Below are positions 34,220 through 44,139 of a stretch of 64,000 bases of DNA, piece after piece. The position numbers and the translations under genes were made by a program. The stretch comes from Azolla pinnata. Its lineage: Eukaryota; Streptophyta; Polypodiopsida; Salviniales; Salviniaceae. How positions within the stretch are numbered: position 1 is the first letter of the stretch; each line of letters begins with the position of its first letter. The DNA lies in the NCBI GenBank assembly GCA_037176905.1, contig JBBBWG010017779.1, forward strand, positions 16,040 through 80,039. The letters are read 5' to 3'. The notes below the pieces were generated by a model, which saw only the letters and a list, made by a program, of their open reading frames with translations, was not told the origin of the DNA and did no database searches.

Positions 34220-34439
34220 CCTACGACTTGCTCTTGCTGTGTTCCAACCGGCTAAATTTGTGCTTTTCATTCTGCCCGAGCTCTAGCTGAAGCTGCCAAT
34301 TCACTCTTTGCCTTCTTTGCTACTCTTCTAGCTTCAGAAGCTTTATTGTTTTCTGTCTTCTACTACAGCAACTACTTTAGAGGTGGCTCGAAGTGAATTG
34401 AAGCATGTTCAATGTCAGCTAAAATTTGTCATACTTTTT
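34220..34439. repeat. Dispersed repeat shared with 40570-40790
   Basis: CGAGCTCTAGCTGAAGCTGCC, CTACTCTTCTAGCTTCAGAAGC and TGTTCAATGTCAGCTAAAATTTG recur, slightly changed, at 40570-40790 in the same orientation. The function is unknown. It may be internal non-coding sequence of the nearby CACTA-type elements. Confidence 0.55.
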
Positions 34440-34578
34440 TGTTGGGAGAGACCGTCAGGCGGAACAAGGCACTAACTTCTAGCAGTATGTTGGAGATGTC
34501 AAGAGGTAGATTAGAATAAAGAGAAGATCAGATTTGAAGGAGGCTTTAGATTTGAGGCAACGAGAAGTGGCGGCAGAG

Positions 34579-34629
<51 letters not shown>

Positions 34630-34802
34630 GCACAAGAATAGAACTTCTATTCACAAGAGTTCAAGCAACTAACGTTGGACGACCATACAAGCTTGATATT
34701 TATAACCCCAAGCTAGGGCTGAAGCCTTTTCGGCTTATTACAAATATGACCCGTTCACTTATGGACAGTGTGAACATGGCCATTAGATGCCCATATTCGA
34801 CA
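34440..34802 (-). mobile_element. Complete copia 3' LTR, reversed
   Basis: It is the reverse complement of the LTR at 25755-26098 and starts TGTCGAATATGG at 34802. It ends CTCCCAACA at 34440, 363 bp in all. An (AG)n expansion at about 34585-34627 explains the extra length. On the minus strand it is preceded by a purine-rich tract (CATTATGGGGGAG), as expected for a 3' LTR. Confidence 0.85.
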
Positions 34803-34932
34803 CTCCCCCATAATGGGTGTGTTCCAAAGAATCCGTAAAAAAAAAAGGATATACAAATTTTATAGATCTAACAAGGGGCTGATATACTACGGAAGAGTAC
34901 GATCGTAAAAAGTACAATCGTAAAAGGTACGA

Positions 34933-35260
34933 CTATTTCCGCAGTTTGTCCAGAATCAGCTCCACGCCCATCCGATCCCGTAGAGACCGAAATCGGTCCG
35001 TCGGAAGACTTTTGGTCATCGTGTCCATAACATTGTCAGTCGTAGAGACCTTCTCTAGACTGAGCATCTCCTTAGTTACGGAATCCCGAACGAAGTGGTA
35101 CCAAACCTCGATATGCTTGGCGGCTCCTTGGCTGTCGCTGAGCACGGTCGGAATCCATTTCGGATTAACTTGTCGAAATGTACAAGCTAGTCGTCCGAGC
35201 CAAAGCACTTCCTTTGCTGCATTCCAAAGAGCAGCTTTAGCATGAGGGGCGTCAAAACGG
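34933..35260 (-). pseudogene. Copia RNase H C-terminal fragment, reversed
   Basis: The minus strand reads ALWNAAKEVLWLGRLACTF, PTVLSDSQGAAKHIEVWYHF and KVSTTDNVMDTMTKSLPTD, the usual C-terminal end of a copia RNase H. It is followed downstream by the purine-rich tract and LTR. It belongs to the same element family as the deleted copy at 25.8-29.2 kb, which lacks exactly this region. The upstream part (RT) is not seen beyond 35260. Confidence 0.85.
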
Positions 35261-35449
35261 TCTGCTCAACATGTCGTTGTGCGTGCGACCCAGATGAGGT
35301 TAGGGTCGGTAGTCAGATAGGGTAGCGGAGGTGCTGCAACTTTCAGGGCCAAGTTTGTAAGTATTTTAGTAAATTATAAATGTTTATTTAATTAATATAA
35401 GATTAATTAATTTAAACCCTAATTAAAATCGATCGATGTTTTTGTGTAG

Positions 35450-35713
35450 ATGGAGCTGGTTGGTCGTTGGCCGTATCCGGACGAGGAGTATCGTCGATTA
35501 CATCTACGACGAGAGTCCTGGATGTATTTCAGAAGTCGGGGAGTGATCACGGACGACCAGTTGATTCTAGGGTTGGGCATACAGCGGAGATGTCGGGCGA
35601 TAATGCTGACTTGGAGGGCGCAGCCGAAGATTTACCGGATACTCACGGGGATCAATTACTCGAGCAGAACCAACAGCAAAGCGACGCATAATCGCCAACC
35701 GACACCGAGGTGA
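35450..35713 (+). CDS. Short open frame, unrecognised, probably transposon-derived
   Basis: The frame starts MELVGRWPYPDEEYRRLHLR and goes on to WMYFRSRGVITDDQLILGLG. After that the overlapping frame (HTAEMSGDNADLEGAAEDLP to a stop at 35691) has the more protein-like composition, which suggests a frameshift near 35580. I do not recognise it. It lies next to a repetitive CACTA-like region, so it may be the C-terminus of a transposon protein. Confidence 0.3.
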   Translation: MELVGRWPYPDEEYRRLHLRRESWMYFRSRGVITDDQLILGLGIQRRCRAIMLTWRAQPKIYRILTGINYSSRTNSKATHNRQPTPR

Positions 35714-35989
35714 CCCACACCGACCCCAGTTCTAGTCATCAATTGATACACTAGAGTTAGAAATCTACGTTGATAATAACCCTAGTGAATATGGCCCTTC
35801 CCCTTAGATTTTGTTTTTGTATTCCTTGTATAGTATTAACTTGTATTGTAATTTCCACCTTGTAATATATTTAACCTTGTATTGTTACTGATCAATATTG
35901 TAATATATTTGGCGAAATCTAATTTGAGATCCATAATTTTGGGTTTTCTAAAATATAATTAGTTTCTAATTCACGATCAATATCGCAGT

Positions 35990-36770
35990 CAGAATCAATC
36001 GATGCAAACACGCGACAAATTTGCAGCAAACGCGCGGCAAATTTGCAGCTATACGTGCAACAAATATCCAGCAAAAAACCAGCAAATTCCTAGCAAACAA
36101 GTGGCAATGTTGCAGCAAATTCGCGGCAAATTCGCAGCAAACTCAGGGTAAATAAGCTGCAAACTCGCAGTAAATAAGCTGCAAACTCGCGGCAAATTTG
36201 CAGCTAACTCACGGTAAATAAGCTGCAAACTTGCAGTAAATAGGCTGCAAACTCGCGACAAATTTTCAGCAATATGTGCGGTAATGATCCAGCAAACACG
36301 CGGCAAATATGCAACAAAGAGGCAGCAAATTTGCAGCAAATACGCGGAAAACTCCCATCAAATTTACAGAAATTTCGCGGCAGCTGTGCGGCAAATCTGC
36401 GGCAAATGTGCAGGAAATACCAGGCAAAGCTCGCGGTAAAGTCCCAACAAATAAGCGGCAAAAACCGCAGCAATATTGCAGCTAATGTCCAGAAATGATC
36501 GCGGTTAAATAGCAGTAATGTTCGCGGCAAAGTTCCCGACAAAGTGCAAAATTGTTGTTGCAATACTTGCGGATAAAAGCTCGCGGTAAACTCTCGGATA
36601 ATTTGCGGCAAACTCAACGAAAAAGTTCGCGGTAATATTCCCGGAAAATCTCGCGGCAAAGTCGCGGCAAATGTCACAATAAAATTTCCAATGGTCGCAG
36701 CAAACACGTGGAAAAGGCGTGGCAATGTCGCGGCAAAATTTTGCGGTAAACTAGAATGTCAAAATACATA
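35990..36770. repeat. Dense array of degenerate GCGGCAAATTTGCAG-type motifs
   Basis: For about 780 bp the sequence is built of CGCGGCAAAT, TTGCAGCAAA, CTCGCGGTAA and similar 10-15-bp words, spaced irregularly. The same word style (CGCAGTAAA, GTCGTGGCAA) occurs next to the CACTA ends at 875 and 22352. It is most likely a CACTA subterminal region, here greatly expanded. The long minus-strand open frames are by-products of the repeat. Confidence 0.65.
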
Positions 36771-36784
36771 GCTCATCTTGTTGT

Positions 36785-39235
36785 TCTTATCTAGTTTTCT
36801 TTTTCTCATGTTCGTGTCTTCCGAGTCCATCTTTGTGATGAATAATCCTAATTACACAGCTTAAGATGTGTGATAATAAACATGCGGTAGTACACGTGCA
36901 TGTTTTTTTTTTACAGTCAGGGAAAAATATGGACAATACACGATGAATAATCCAACCACTGTGGAACATCAACAATATCTCCCATACATATTCGACGCGG
37001 TATCGATGGATCGATTGATCTTGTGAAAAGGTATTCAGATCAGACTAATTAGAAGAAACGATTGGTGGCTATTGATACTTGATTGTTATCCCTATCAAAC
37101 AAAATCAGGTCAATTCTCTTGGTCCAATAGCTTTGACTACGGGAGCCTCAAAAAAAGTGTTTTGATCACTAGCCCAAAGCAAAAATGGTGCCAAATCGAA
37201 AGACATTAAAATAAAAGTATGTCAGAAGAAAAGGCATACATCGTGTGGGACTATACATTAAAAAGACATCAGAGGAAAAGGATGGATGACAATTGACACC
37301 CAATTCCTATTGTCACCATAAAAATTGGAATACTTCTTGCAAGCCAACGCCTCGATTCCCTAGAGTGGACGAGAGAAAAAGATGGCCAAAGAAAATATGA
37401 TAACATTATTGCTTTTGCCAATCATTCAATTGGGCCTACAAAAATGCATTGCAATGTTGCCAAATATAATATTATGCCTAGTATAGCACAATCTCTCATT
37501 GATCCTTTAATTGTTAAAGATCCTTTTCCCAATGTTATGATGTTTTTTACGGTTGGAAGCCAAGTTAGATTGTGAGACCATCATAAATTTTTTACATAAG
37601 ACCCCTAACTTAGAACCAAAGTCCCCCAAGTTCAGTTATGAATTGGAGACTCCTATAATAATCTTTAGAGGTAAAAATTGTTAAGATAGAGCATTTAATA
37701 GTTCTTACAAAAAGAATATGTCATTCTTACAAAATTGTTAAGATAGAGCAACGCCGGCTAGCATTGGTGATGAAGGCTTACTTGGATGCCAACATCAGGC
37801 AAGCCGAGTTTCAGCAGCTGAAGCAAATCCCCAACTTCGACATGTACAAGTCTGTGCGCTTCCACTCTAGCGCGTGGCCTGTCTGTGGTGTTGTCATGGA
37901 ATTCGCATTGGGCATCGACCTTTCAGATCGCCTTCTCCAAAACCCGCTTGTGCCCGCACTCCAAACTGCAGCTTGCCTCCACATCGCGTTCACCAATGAC
38001 ATCTACTCCTTTCGCAAGGAGCTCGCCGAAGGGGACCTCATCAACCTTGTGCCCGTTCTTCTCCTCCAACAACTCGACGACTACAACAATCATAAAGATC
38101 AGACCGCCATAGCTAGTGATCTCGACTGCATCGCAGCTGGCATCGTCTCTCGAGCGATGGATATGGTGAAGGACTTGGATGAGCAATGAATGCCTTCGGA
38201 TCATGGATGACATCGATGCTTCGCCTAAATTGCTTGGAGAAGAAAGAGTGGCGGTCCAAAAGTACATGCAAGGCGTCTCCGCTTGGATGGCGGGGAGTTT
38301 GGAGTGGCATAAGCACCCGGCACGCTACGCTTCTCATTGACCATTCATATGACATTTTCATATGGTTCCTCATCATCCCAGGTACTGCATATTGCACCCC
38401 TTGTAGCCCTACTAATAATCAGTTGACTATCTTTCAACTCTAGTATTTTCCGGTTGGTGATAATGTACTAGTTCTTATACAAACCCCTACTTTGATGCCT
38501 ACATTACGTGTACTGCATAGTCTACCCATGTATACACAGTTATTATATGTTTGTCATGTATTTCCATGGTTTGCTTTTGTGATGAATGAAGAGAACTGAA
38601 TTTCAGCATTAATGCACAATCGAGTAATATCAAGGATATGGGTGCTACTGTACAAGAAAAACACAATCCAAAGGAATTGTACGGAGAGCACAATGGGTCG
38701 ACTTCCCTCAAGAAGAGGACTGCTTTTGCTTATGAACCATACCCAACTCATAGAAAGTACTCAGACAAATCACAGGTTGTCCATATTGTTATACCTCTGT
38801 TCTATGTATTATTACGGGTTCCATCAAAATGTTCTATATTGTTGTACCGTGTCGTGATATAGATAAACCCTAAACCCTATATGTAACTTGTAATGTTGGA
38901 TGTATATACGTTTGCAATCTCGCATGTATGTCTGCTTATATACGTGGATATGCCTTACACATGTATAATTACCAGATAAACATGCATTGCATGTATGTAT
39001 ATATGCATGCGTACATATTTAAAAAATGAATATGCACAAATACGTATACATATAAGATGAATATGCATGTCTACATATATAGACATAAATCAATATACAT
39101 ATGGAGATGAATATGCAGATCCAGATGAATACGTATGCATACATATATAGGTACAAATGAACATGCAGATAGTAAAAGAAAAAAGAGTGATATACTATAC
39201 ATATACATAGGTTGCTGAGAAATAATTTATATATC
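36785..39235 (+). repeat. Segmental duplication, copy B
   Basis: Collinear with copy A (29305-31865) from TTCTTATCTAGTTTTC through the terpene synthase part to GGTTGCTGAGAAATAATTTA. It lacks the 5' part of the terpene synthase gene and has an extra ~270 bp at about 38615-38890. The many CATATATG/ATACATA repeats near 38990-39180 correspond to 31710-31840 in copy A. Confidence 0.85.
37764..38340 (+). pseudogene. MTPSL pseudogene, copy B (C-terminal part)
   Basis: An open frame starts near 37764 (KAYLDANIRQAEFQQLKQIP) and continues SSAWPVCGVVMEFALGIDL, ACLHIAF and TNDIYSFRKELAEGD, which is an intact NSE metal-binding motif. It ends at a premature stop after MVKDLDEQ at 38189. Copy A shows that a 4-bp insertion (AATG) caused this. 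In the next frame the normal end continues (CLRIMDDIDASPKLLG, WMAGSLEWHKHPARY) to a stop at 38338-38340. The N-terminal half with the Asp-rich motif is missing. It is nonfunctional, but of the three copies it keeps the best C-terminal half. Confidence 0.85.
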
Positions 39236-39524
39236 TCTATATTGTACATATATAAGTTATATATCGTACATATACATAGCATGTAGTGCCACGTGTCATA
39301 GCTGCATGGATTCTCCAGAATGCTCAATCGTGCCTTTTACATATAGTTATGTATAATAATCAAATAAGCTAAATGGTTTGACGGATAAGATGATATAACA
39401 CAAATATTAAAGTTGAGGGTTCGAGCATTGCATGTCCATGATCATGACGATAAATCTTTTCGGAAGGGCACCCAAACATTGATGATTGCATGGATTCTCT
39501 AGTAGTCGAGCCCATGCAACATGA
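39236..39524. other. Spacer with a tRNA-like trace
   Basis: AT-rich. AGTTGAGGGTTCGAGCATTG at about 39410 has a box B-like GGTTCGAGC, with a weak D-arm-like sequence 45 bp before it. It is too degenerate to call. Confidence 0.35.
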
Positions 39525-40430
39525 TCATCTGCTTTCTAGCCTCATTATGCGAAGCTGTAGATGATGGAGATTAGGTAACATCTTCCCCATTAGACTACGC
39601 AATGCATCTACGCTCGCATTACTCCATCCATATGATGTTTGAAGATTCATGATCTCCATCAATGCTCGTAGCCACTGAGAAGTTATGATATAGTGATGTT
39701 CTAGTAGCATCTAATAGTGTGTTAATGTCTGATGTTGGGCTTTGTACTGGGTGACGTCCAGATCCTTGCTAACGTGCTCAGCAATGCAGGTCTTTAATCA
39801 TATCCTCTATTCGCTCATTTGCGACGTCAAAAGGATGACTAGCTTCCTATTGTATTAAACCCTCAAAATCCTTGACTACTTCATTGTGTTAACGTACACG
39901 TGCCTCTTCTACATCAACATCTGCCCTAGCACACTTCTAGAAGTCACGTAATAACCTCGGTACAACTATATAGTGTGGTACATCATGATGGGGATTAGAT
40001 AACATCTTTCACATTAGACTGCGCAATGCATCTACGCTCGCATTACTCTATCCATATGATGTTTCGAGATCCATGATCTCCATGCTCGTAGCACTAAGAA
40101 GTTCGCTCCATCATATAGTGGTGTTCTAACAACATCTAATAGTGTGTTGAAGTCTGAAGTCGGGCTTTCTACTGGGTGATGTCCAGATCCTTGCCAACGT
40201 GTTGAGCAATGCTGGACCTCAATCATATCCTCCATTTGCTCATTTGCGATGTCGAAAGGATGACCAGCTTCCCGTCGTGTTAAACCCTCAAGATCCTTGA
40301 CTACTTCATTGACATTAACGTACACACGCCTCTTCTACATCAGCATCTACCCTAGCACACTTGTAGAAGTCACGTAATAACCTTGGTGCAACTGTATAGC
40401 GTTATACATCATGTGGTGACTCCGTGGGTT
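39525..40430 (-). pseudogene. TNP2 transposase N-terminal fragment, duplicated in tandem
   Basis: The minus strand reads LRALMEIMNLQTSYGWSNAS and LMGKMLPN in the downstream copy (39525-39710). The other copy (40032-40325) reads VNEVVKDLEGLTRREAGHPF, TPLYDGANFLVLRAW and ISKHHMD. Both resemble the region of TNP2-type CACTA transposases just before the Cys-rich start, where a C/TPLY...L..IMNLK..YGWS motif is usual. ATGCATCTACGCTCGCATTACT occurs at 39602 and 40026, so the unit is 424 bp and present twice. Stops break both copies. It may be a displaced piece of an element like the relic at 20.6 kb. Confidence 0.65.
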
Positions 40431-40569
40431 TCCAACGGTCCCATTTGCGTAAGTGAATCATGCTCTTTCCACACTGGTCACACTAGCATCAAATGGTTCG
40501 AGCTCCCCATTGGCCGATGTGAGTCCAGCGCAGCTCCTCTACATCAATGGATGAGGACTCTGAGCTGTT

Positions 40570-40790
40570 GTAATCCTCTACAACTCCTCTTGTTGTTCCA
40601 ACTGGCTGAATTTTTTGCTTTCCCTTCTACCTGAGCTCTAGCTGAAGCTGCCGTTTCACTCTCTACCTCCTCTGCTACTCTTCCAGCTTCAAAAGCTTCA
40701 CTTTCTTCCATCTTTTGCTTTAGCAACTGCTTTAAAGGTAAATGGCTCAAAATGAACTAAAGCGTGTTCAATGTCAGCTGAAATTTGCCA
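40570..40790. repeat. Dispersed repeat shared with 34220-34439
   Basis: Second copy of the GAGCTCTAGCTGAAGCTGCC-type repeat, same orientation, followed by GTGTTCAATGTCAGCTGAAATTTG. It lies between the TNP2 fragments and a long degenerate repeat, the kind of context in which non-coding transposon sequence occurs. Confidence 0.55.
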
Positions 40791-42200
40791 TAAACGTGAT
40801 CAATGTTTCCTGAAATCTATGCCAATTTGATCAATGATTGAAATCTCTGCTGAAATACGTTTGAAATTTGTTCGACGTCCGCTTAAAGTTGTTTGAAACT
40901 TGAAATTTGTCTGAAATTTTGTCGTAAACTCGAAGTCATCAGAATTTGGTCCTGCTATCCTATAATTTTCTGATTTTGGTAAATTCTAATTGAAATCAAA
41001 CAGAAAATTTACTGTAAAGCTGAAATTTTGGTGTAAACTCGAAATGTTAGCTAAATATACTTAATTCATCAAAACTTTGTTGAGTTTTTGGGATCTCTGT
41101 TAGAAAATTATAAAAATCTAACTGAAATCAAACAAAATTCGATTGGAAAATGTATGTTGAAATCTGTCTAATTTTACAAAATTCTATCAAAAATCAAACA
41201 GAAACTTTTTGCAAAGTGTTTGTCTAGCTGAAATCAGAATTTCAATTAATTGAAATCAGAATTTGTGAATTTGGTGAAATCATAATTTGAATTTGCTAAA
41301 ATAAAAAAGTGGTGAATTTGCTGAATTTGAATTTGTTCAGAATTTTTGAAATTTGTGAATTTACTGAATTAGTGGCTAATTGTCATAATTTCTATCCGAA
41401 ATTTGTCAAAATTTCTATCCAAAATTGGTCAAAAACCTGTCCAGTTTTGTTCGAATTTGTCTAAATTTGTCCAACACTATTGAAAATGTCTAAAGTTTTA
41501 AGGAGGTTTCTTGCAGTTTTTAGATTTTGGTGAAATCACACTAAAATCTAGTAGAAAATTTGTTGTTTTGCTGAATTTATGCGAATTTGTGTGAATTTTG
41601 GAATATTACATAAATCTGTAATAATTTTGGAAATTTGTGAAGTTGTGAAATCCAAAATCTAAAAATTGAAACGCAATGTTTGAAAGACAAATCAATCTGA
41701 AAGCTAAAAGACGAATCAACTCAACGTTAATGTTAGAATTTGTCAAAATTTGCCAAAATCTTGTGTTAATGTTAGAATTTGTTAGAATTTGCCAGAATTT
41801 TGCTGAAATTTGTGCAGATTTTGAAATATTGCATAAAGCTGTAGTAATTTTGGAAAGTTGTGAAATTGTGAAATCTGAAAAATGAAAGTTGAAGCCCAAC
41901 ATTTGAAAGATGAATCAATCTGAAAGCTGAAAGACGATTAAACCCAACGTTAATGTTAGAATTTTTTGTCTTTGCCAGAATTTTGTGGTAATGTTAGAAT
42001 TTTTCAAGATTTGCCACAATTTTGCTGAATTTGTGCGAATTTTGGAATATTGCATCAGTCTGTAATAATTCTGGAAATTTGCGAAGTTGTGAAATCTGAA
42101 ATCTAAAAGCTAAAACCCGATGTTTGAAAGACGAATCAATCTGAAATTTGAAATCTAAAATCTTGTGATATTCTTAATTCTGAAATTTGAAATTTTTATA
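40775..42200. repeat. Degenerate GAAATTTGTC/AGAATTTTG-rich tract
   Basis: About 1.4 kb of short words (GAAATTTG, AAATCTGAAA, TTTGTCAAAATT, GAATTTTGGAATATTGCA) in varying order. A larger unit of about 200-210 bp is visible at 41600-42140: GAATTTTGGAATATT, AATAATTTTGGAAATTTG, TGAAATC..AAA, ACGAATCAATCTGAAA and AACGTTAATGTTAGAATTT recur at 41594, 41818 and 42036. No gene. A subterminal region of a DNA transposon is one explanation. Confidence 0.65.
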
Positions 42201-42204
42201 ATTT

Positions 42205-42884
42205 GTTGCTAGACTTTGTCATCTCAAGAAGCAAGTGCACATGACAACCTAATTAACCAGGAGAGCTCTCCTATGGCGGCAAAAAACATATCAAGAAGGG
42301 GATGTCTCCTCCCTCAATTACTCTAGTCCTGATTTATGGACCTAGATTCGACCATTCTTGGAGCCTTGAGAGGAGCCTTTTGCATCATCCTCTTTTAATT
42401 TCTCTCGTCACCCACTGCCGTGCATTCCAGCAACAAATTGTCGAAGCAGACATGCGTCTTGTATCATCCACAGTTAATACATATGCATTGGGCGATGGAT
42501 CATTTTAATCCCTTAGCTTGGATCCTCAAAAAAAACATGGGGGGTGAGGCGTAGTTGGCTGGCACATAGGTCTCATAGCTAGGAGGTATTTTGAGGTCGA
42601 GAGGAGAGAAAAAATCAACCCTCTCTCACCCCATTATACTACGATTAAATTCGCTTAAAATATCCACCTCGTATTAGAGTACTCTGTAATAAATTTCTCT
42701 ACTTCATTAGAGCATTCCACTTCATGGAACAGTCTTAACATGCTACCGTAGCCTAACTTAATTGTTGCTTGAGAATCCATTAGAGAACCAAGGATTTCCT
42801 TACCTGCTATGCTGGCATTTTGATTTCCTTCCCATAATGCAAAGCACTCAATGCCCCATTAAGTTTTACTTGTGTGTCTCTTCA
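42205..42884 (+). repeat. Distant copy of the tRNA-Met-containing repeat unit
   Basis: Starts TTTGTCATCTCAAGAAGC and follows the unit order of the 0.9-4.8 kb array: GAGAGCTCTCCTATGGCGG, GAGAGGAGCC, ATGCGTCTTGTATCATCC, the tRNA-Met module, TTAGAGCATTC, GAGAATCCATTAGAGAACC and GCACTCAATGCCCC. It stops near 42884 where the long inverted repeat begins. At this distance from the array, transposition rather than local duplication is likely. Confidence 0.85.
42541..42632 (+). pseudogene. Elongator tRNA-Met (CAU)-derived module, copy 4
   Basis: The best preserved of the four. GGGGTGAGGCGTAGTTGGC, TGGCACATAGGTCTCATAGC (CAT anticodon) and AGGAGGTATTTTGAGGTCGA are followed by an inserted GAGGAGAGAAAAA. 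The end is TCAACCCTCTCTCACCCC. The first eight bases, GGGGTGAG, pair perfectly with the last eight, CTCACCCC. The 13-bp insertion in the T-arm should destroy tRNA function. Confidence 0.8.
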
Positions 42885-43360
42885 TGGAATTCTACATGTC
42901 TGCATGCGCCACAAACGTCCGATCCCCACAATAACGCACGGATCGGATACCCCACATCATCGAGCCACCCTACAATAACTAGTTGCTCCTCCCATACTTA
43001 GCTTGCAATCTACTTCAATGGCAATGTTGCTCGATTGTAGTAGTAACTCACGGATGGATGAGCTTAACTCAATGGCTTGCTTGATGTTGGCATCTAGGTA
43101 ATTCTCCATAGCTACAATTTGGTTACAATTACCTAGACACCAACATCAAGCAAGCCATCAAGTTAGCATCATTAAGCTCATCCATCCACAAGTTACTACT
43201 ACAATCGAGCAACATTACCATTGAAGTAGATTGCAAGCTTAAATGGGAGGAGCTACTAGTAATTGTAGGGTAGCTTGATGTGTGGGGTATCCGATCCGTG
43301 CACTACATTGATGAGAATCATTATAAGAACCAGGTGTCTGTGGCGCATCTAGACACTGCC
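42885..43360. repeat. Long inverted repeat (arms ~230 bp)
   Basis: The left arm (about 42885-43115) and right arm (about 43125-43360) are reverse complements with scattered differences. Landmarks left/right: GATCGGATACCCCACATCA/TGTGTGGGGTATCCGATC, CTTGCAATCTACTTCAATGG/CATTGAAGTAGATTGCAAG, GTTGCTCGATTGTAGTAGTA/TACTACTACAATCGAGCAAC and GCTTGCTTGATGTTGG/CCAACATCAAGCAAGC. The loop is only about 10-20 bp, so a transcript would fold into a long hairpin. On the plus strand the right arm has an open stretch (YLDTNIKQAIKLASLSSS) that I do not recognise with confidence. Confidence 0.85.
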
Positions 43361-44139
43361 AAGCCACATGCTACAATGAATTTTATGATGCCAAAATGTT
43401 GTCAAAATGGAGATTTTAGCATACGTTCTAGCCAATATATAACTAAGAGCTGACAATTAAGAAACAATTCCCTCATATACATTAAGGTATGAAGCAACCC
43501 AATTGGCCTTTTTCTATGCAGCTTGGTATGCCGAAAATCGATGAAGTATTCCTAATATCGACGTTGGAAGCTGAAGAAGAATAATTGATTGATTTTTTCT
43601 ATCGCCCAGAAGCTATGGGTACTCACTCATCAAAGACAAGCTGATCTCTTTTGACAAGTTGATCTGCTACAGTCAAACAGAAACAAATTTGATTTGCAGT
43701 TCGCATACCATCTGTTGTGAATGACTGTATCTTGCAATAGTAAAATGATGCGGAAGGACAAAAATCAGATTCAAGATCAACACATGGTGCTATAAGAGAG
43801 GAAGAGAAAGAGACATGATGTCAAAACCTAAGTTACCAACAAGTTACAGCATCTGCGGTTTATTTTAGTTACACTACCTTACCAACGAGTGTTTATCTTT
43901 TAGTTTCAACATCAAAACCAATTTTACCTGATCCTAATTAATACACCCAAGCCAGACACAATCTGGAAGCTTCCTTTTTGCTTGTCCCATCACCATGTCT
44001 TTCATATACAACCTTACAATTTCATCAATCCAATAAGCAATACAAGTAGATGTACTATTTACAGCTTCAAATTGGTGTAAATAAACAAGGCACCTTGAAT
44101 ACAATGAATAACCATGGACATGATCTGCTCACATGGTTT
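43361..44139. other. Spacer beyond the 3' end of the E1 alpha gene
   Basis: AT-rich with no gene seen. The part nearest 44140 should hold the 3' untranslated region of the minus-strand E1 alpha gene. Confidence 0.5.

Noticed and set aside
36204-36725. 173-codon minus-strand frame
   Set aside because: It arises from the GCGGCAAATTTGCAG repeat. The translation is a monotonous LPRIC/FAA pattern without a domain.
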